Positions 53,278 through 56,456 of a stretch of DNA of 56,456 nucleotides are shown here, piece after piece. Source of the stretch: Candidatus Zipacnadia bacterium (GTDB taxonomy: Bacteria; Armatimonadota; Zipacnadia; Zipacnadales; JABUFB01); the NCBI GenBank assembly GCA_029821745.1, contig JALGSS010000001.1:1-56456 (forward strand), in the 5' to 3' direction. The translations under genes were made by a program, and so were the position numbers. Numbering within the stretch: the first letter of the stretch is position 1; each line of letters starts with the position of its first letter. The notes beneath the pieces are model-generated. The model ran no database searches and had not been told where the DNA came from. It saw only the letters and a program-made list of their open reading frames with translations.

Positions 53278-56456
<3,179 letters not shown>

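Overview
The window is high-GC bacterial DNA. A secreted alpha-2-macroglobulin with TPR-like repeats, a DUF2924/serine-recombinase pair, tRNA-Ser integrases whose frame runs into the tRNA, and dispersed short GC-rich palindromes all suggest a Planctomycetota-like genome. That assignment rests on gene style only. No ribosomal RNA or marker gene is present.

Layout. (1) 1-7481 looks like host chromosome: a small membrane protein and a 2125-aa alpha-2-macroglobulin. (2) tRNA-Ser(GCT) at 7482-7575 is the left end of a ~43.9-kb integrative element. The 66-bp tRNA 3' part recurs at 51370-51435, where the element's tyrosine integrase reads into it. (3) The element backbone lies at its right end (44.7-51.4 kb): a protein with a regulator-type C-terminal domain, paired 18-bp repeats, a small DNA-binding protein, a primase-helicase, an AlpA-like excisionase, a Cro/CI-type HTH gene behind a promoter/operator, and the integrase. 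(4) The cargo is a defence island. From left to right it holds a decayed type I R-M cluster with Mrr and two more PD-(D/E)XK proteins (9.0-13.4 kb), tRNA-Asn(GTT), a broken nucleotidyltransferase, a SIR2 + STAND-like ATPase pair (14.4-19.5 kb), a DUF2924/serine-recombinase module with a nonsense codon, a six-gene minus-strand operon pyrF-pyrE-SIR2-PRTase-like-unknown-unknown (22.5-28.3 kb), type I R-M debris (28.8-30.2 kb), and a five-gene minus-strand operon of PLD-SNF2 helicase, adenine methyltransferase, membrane-anchored winged helix, DprA-like SLOG protein and RecD2-like helicase-nuclease (31.2-43.1 kb). (5) Right of the att site are a second, decayed integrase fused to a DUF3987 fragment, then a large Eco57I-type methyltransferase cut by the window end.

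The island is layered. A diverged copy of the tRNA-Asn 3' end and its downstream region occurs at 43.36-43.47 kb, so a nested unit of about 30 kb may have used tRNA-Asn. The two halves of an hsdM gene lie on opposite strands 16 kb apart, which fits an inversion. The best candidates for undescribed systems are the pyrimidine-enzyme/SIR2/PRTase operon and the five-gene helicase/methyltransferase/DprA/RecD2 operon, followed by the SIR2-STAND pair. All functional statements are inferences from motifs and gene order.
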